Positions 62,781-64,000 of a stretch of 64,000 bases of DNA are shown here, piece after piece. The stretch is from Panonychus citri (Eukaryota; Arthropoda; Arachnida; Trombidiformes; Tetranychidae), in NCBI RefSeq assembly GCF_014898815.1, contig NW_026515473.1:248001-312000 (forward strand), given 5' to 3'. The translations under genes were made by a program, and so were the position numbers. The notes below the pieces were generated by a model, which was not told the DNA's origin, did not search any database, and worked only from the letters and a program-made list of their open reading frames with translations. Position 1 is the stretch's first letter, and every line of letters begins with the position of its first letter.

Positions 62781-64000
62781 GTAATAATAATCAATTTAGT
62801 TCCAAACCAATGGTTCTTATCGTTATTATCATCTGAATATCATCTGAGAGCATATCAAGTAAACCAAATAAATAGAAAAAAATAAGCAAAATTACATAGA
62901 AGATGAGGAAAAGAAGATAATGAAATGAAATAGAATAAAATAAACAAGCAAAGTGTAAAATTAATACAAACTATAAGAAGAATTAGATTAGACAAGCCTC
63001 AAAAAATGGAATGATGATTATGATGATGACTTGGAAGATAATCACAGAAGCCAAATAAAGTTAACCCTTGGTGAATAAGGTTGAGCTGAACCATGAACTT
63101 ATTAAGGCGACAAATGAGCATCAATTCTTGTGGTAACTGTTGGTAGTCAATTGTTTGATTGTTGTTGTTTCTACTTGCGAATAGAACATGAAAAAAAGAA
63201 AAATGATAAAGAGAAAAAATTATTAAATTATAAAGAAAAAAGAATATTTTTCAAGTGAGTGAAGCAAAAAATGGCAATCACATTAATGATGTTCCAAAAA
63301 TGAACTATTTCATTGGTTTCACTTAGAAAACAATCAACATTAGATGAGAGAAAAAAAAACCAAGAAACATTGTAAATCATGTTCTATCTACATCCAAGTA
63401 TATTTACCTTTAGATATCGATAATACCATTTGATGGTTATTCTTTTATTTTCCTCCTTCAGTAGTAAAATTCAATGGAAAATAGATTTAAGTTGTTCTGG
63501 ATTCGATTGCGTTTTCAGTTGTCATTTAAATCGTAAAGTTGATGGAGAGGAAAACGTTACAATGTTTTAGAATGATTATTATTCCTTCTTCTTCTCCTCC
63601 TTCATCACCTTCTAACTCCTTCCTGTTCTTTAAGTGTTACACACTTTTGTTACTTGTTTCACTTTTCTCCATGCAAATAGTTGAAATTTCACTCTACTTT
63701 ACCATGGTTTCTTTTTCCATGGTTGTTCCAGTAGTAAGAGAACCTTAAATGAAAGATGTAATCAAACTTTACAGAGTTAAAGATAAATATAACACTGGTA
63801 GTATTCAATGAAGGTGTTGGTTTTGTTTACCTAACTGGATATTTATAAACATCACTTTGTTTCCTTTTGGTCCAAACACAATGTTAATTACAAATTGGTA
63901 TCAATCCATTTTTGATGATCTTTAGAGGTTTATGAGGATAGTGGGAATTGTTTACTCTCTTTCTCTTGTTGTTCCAACATGTAATGTGTTCCTATCCAGA
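62781..64000. other. Right end of the window
   Basis: AT-rich sequence apart from the candidate Cys-rich exon. A frame opening MRIVGIVYSLSLVVPTCNVF at 63932 runs off the edge and could be another leader peptide or chance. Confidence 0.4.
63462..63570 (+). CDS. Possible Cys-rich last exon
   Basis: A strong pyrimidine tract and acceptor (TTCCTCCTTCAG) precede a frame SKIQWKIDLSCSGFDCVFSC ending CHLNRKVDGEENVTMF and a TAG at 63568-63570. The C-x4-C-x3-C spacing suggests a secreted disulfide-rich peptide. It needs a phase-2 upstream donor, which the exon at 62679 does not supply, so the two may not be joined. No family is assigned. Confidence 0.2.

Noticed and set aside
1..64000. CRISPR arrays, operons, Shine-Dalgarno sites
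   Set aside because: No spaced direct repeats of the right kind; introns and family content show nuclear eukaryotic DNA, so bacterial features are not expected.

Overview
The window is eukaryotic nuclear DNA from an animal, most likely an arthropod. It is strongly AT-rich. Its genes are split by GT-AG introns, from 51 bp to about 36 kb long, and simple repeats are common: (TC)n/(GA)n, (TGA)n/(TCA)n and poly-A. The four genes I can identify by family are all metazoan: an SLC18B1-like transporter, a MOB3 kinase adaptor, a neuroligin and an astacin metalloprotease. The invertebrate-type neuroligin signatures (HGES and GVTRVES) fit an arthropod. A small-genome chelicerate such as a mite is my guess from general feel, not from a diagnostic marker.

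Layout. 1-1397 (-): the N-terminal half of an SLC18B1-like MFS transporter in six exons, continuing past the left edge. 3427-4220 (-): MOB3 in two coding exons, whose last exon had to be found by splice logic. 5227-51132 (-): one neuroligin gene of eight coding exons (about 1095 aa), whose first intron (14380-50456) fills more than half the window. 54089-57363 (+): the first four exons of a secreted astacin protease, which stops before its zinc-binding exon. 57364-64000: mostly non-coding, with weak hints of small secreted-protein exons near 61.8-62.2 kb (-) and 62.7-63.6 kb (+).

The neuroligin is the centre of the window. Every exon junction keeps phase and the protein is collinear with the family: signal peptide, cholinesterase-like ectodomain, one membrane helix, cytoplasmic tail. 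It has poly-Ser insertions in the ectodomain, a Ser in the nucleophile-elbow position, a Cys/His/Gln-rich tail with no obvious PDZ ligand, and a candidate 33-nt optional exon at 46235-46267 that would insert 11 residues where vertebrate neuroligins carry splice site A.

Other notable features are a 580-bp inverted-repeat transposon (30151-30730) with a 6-bp target duplication and a coiled-coil reading frame inside; a 561-bp tandem duplication bounded by (TC)n tracts (38648-39769) whose copies look identical; and a dispersed 10-mer, AAAAAGTTCT, seen at least 20 times on the two strands, mostly in the long introns. I see no tRNA, rRNA, CRISPR array or virus. The genes are not functionally linked in any way the sequence shows; they look like ordinary neighbours.
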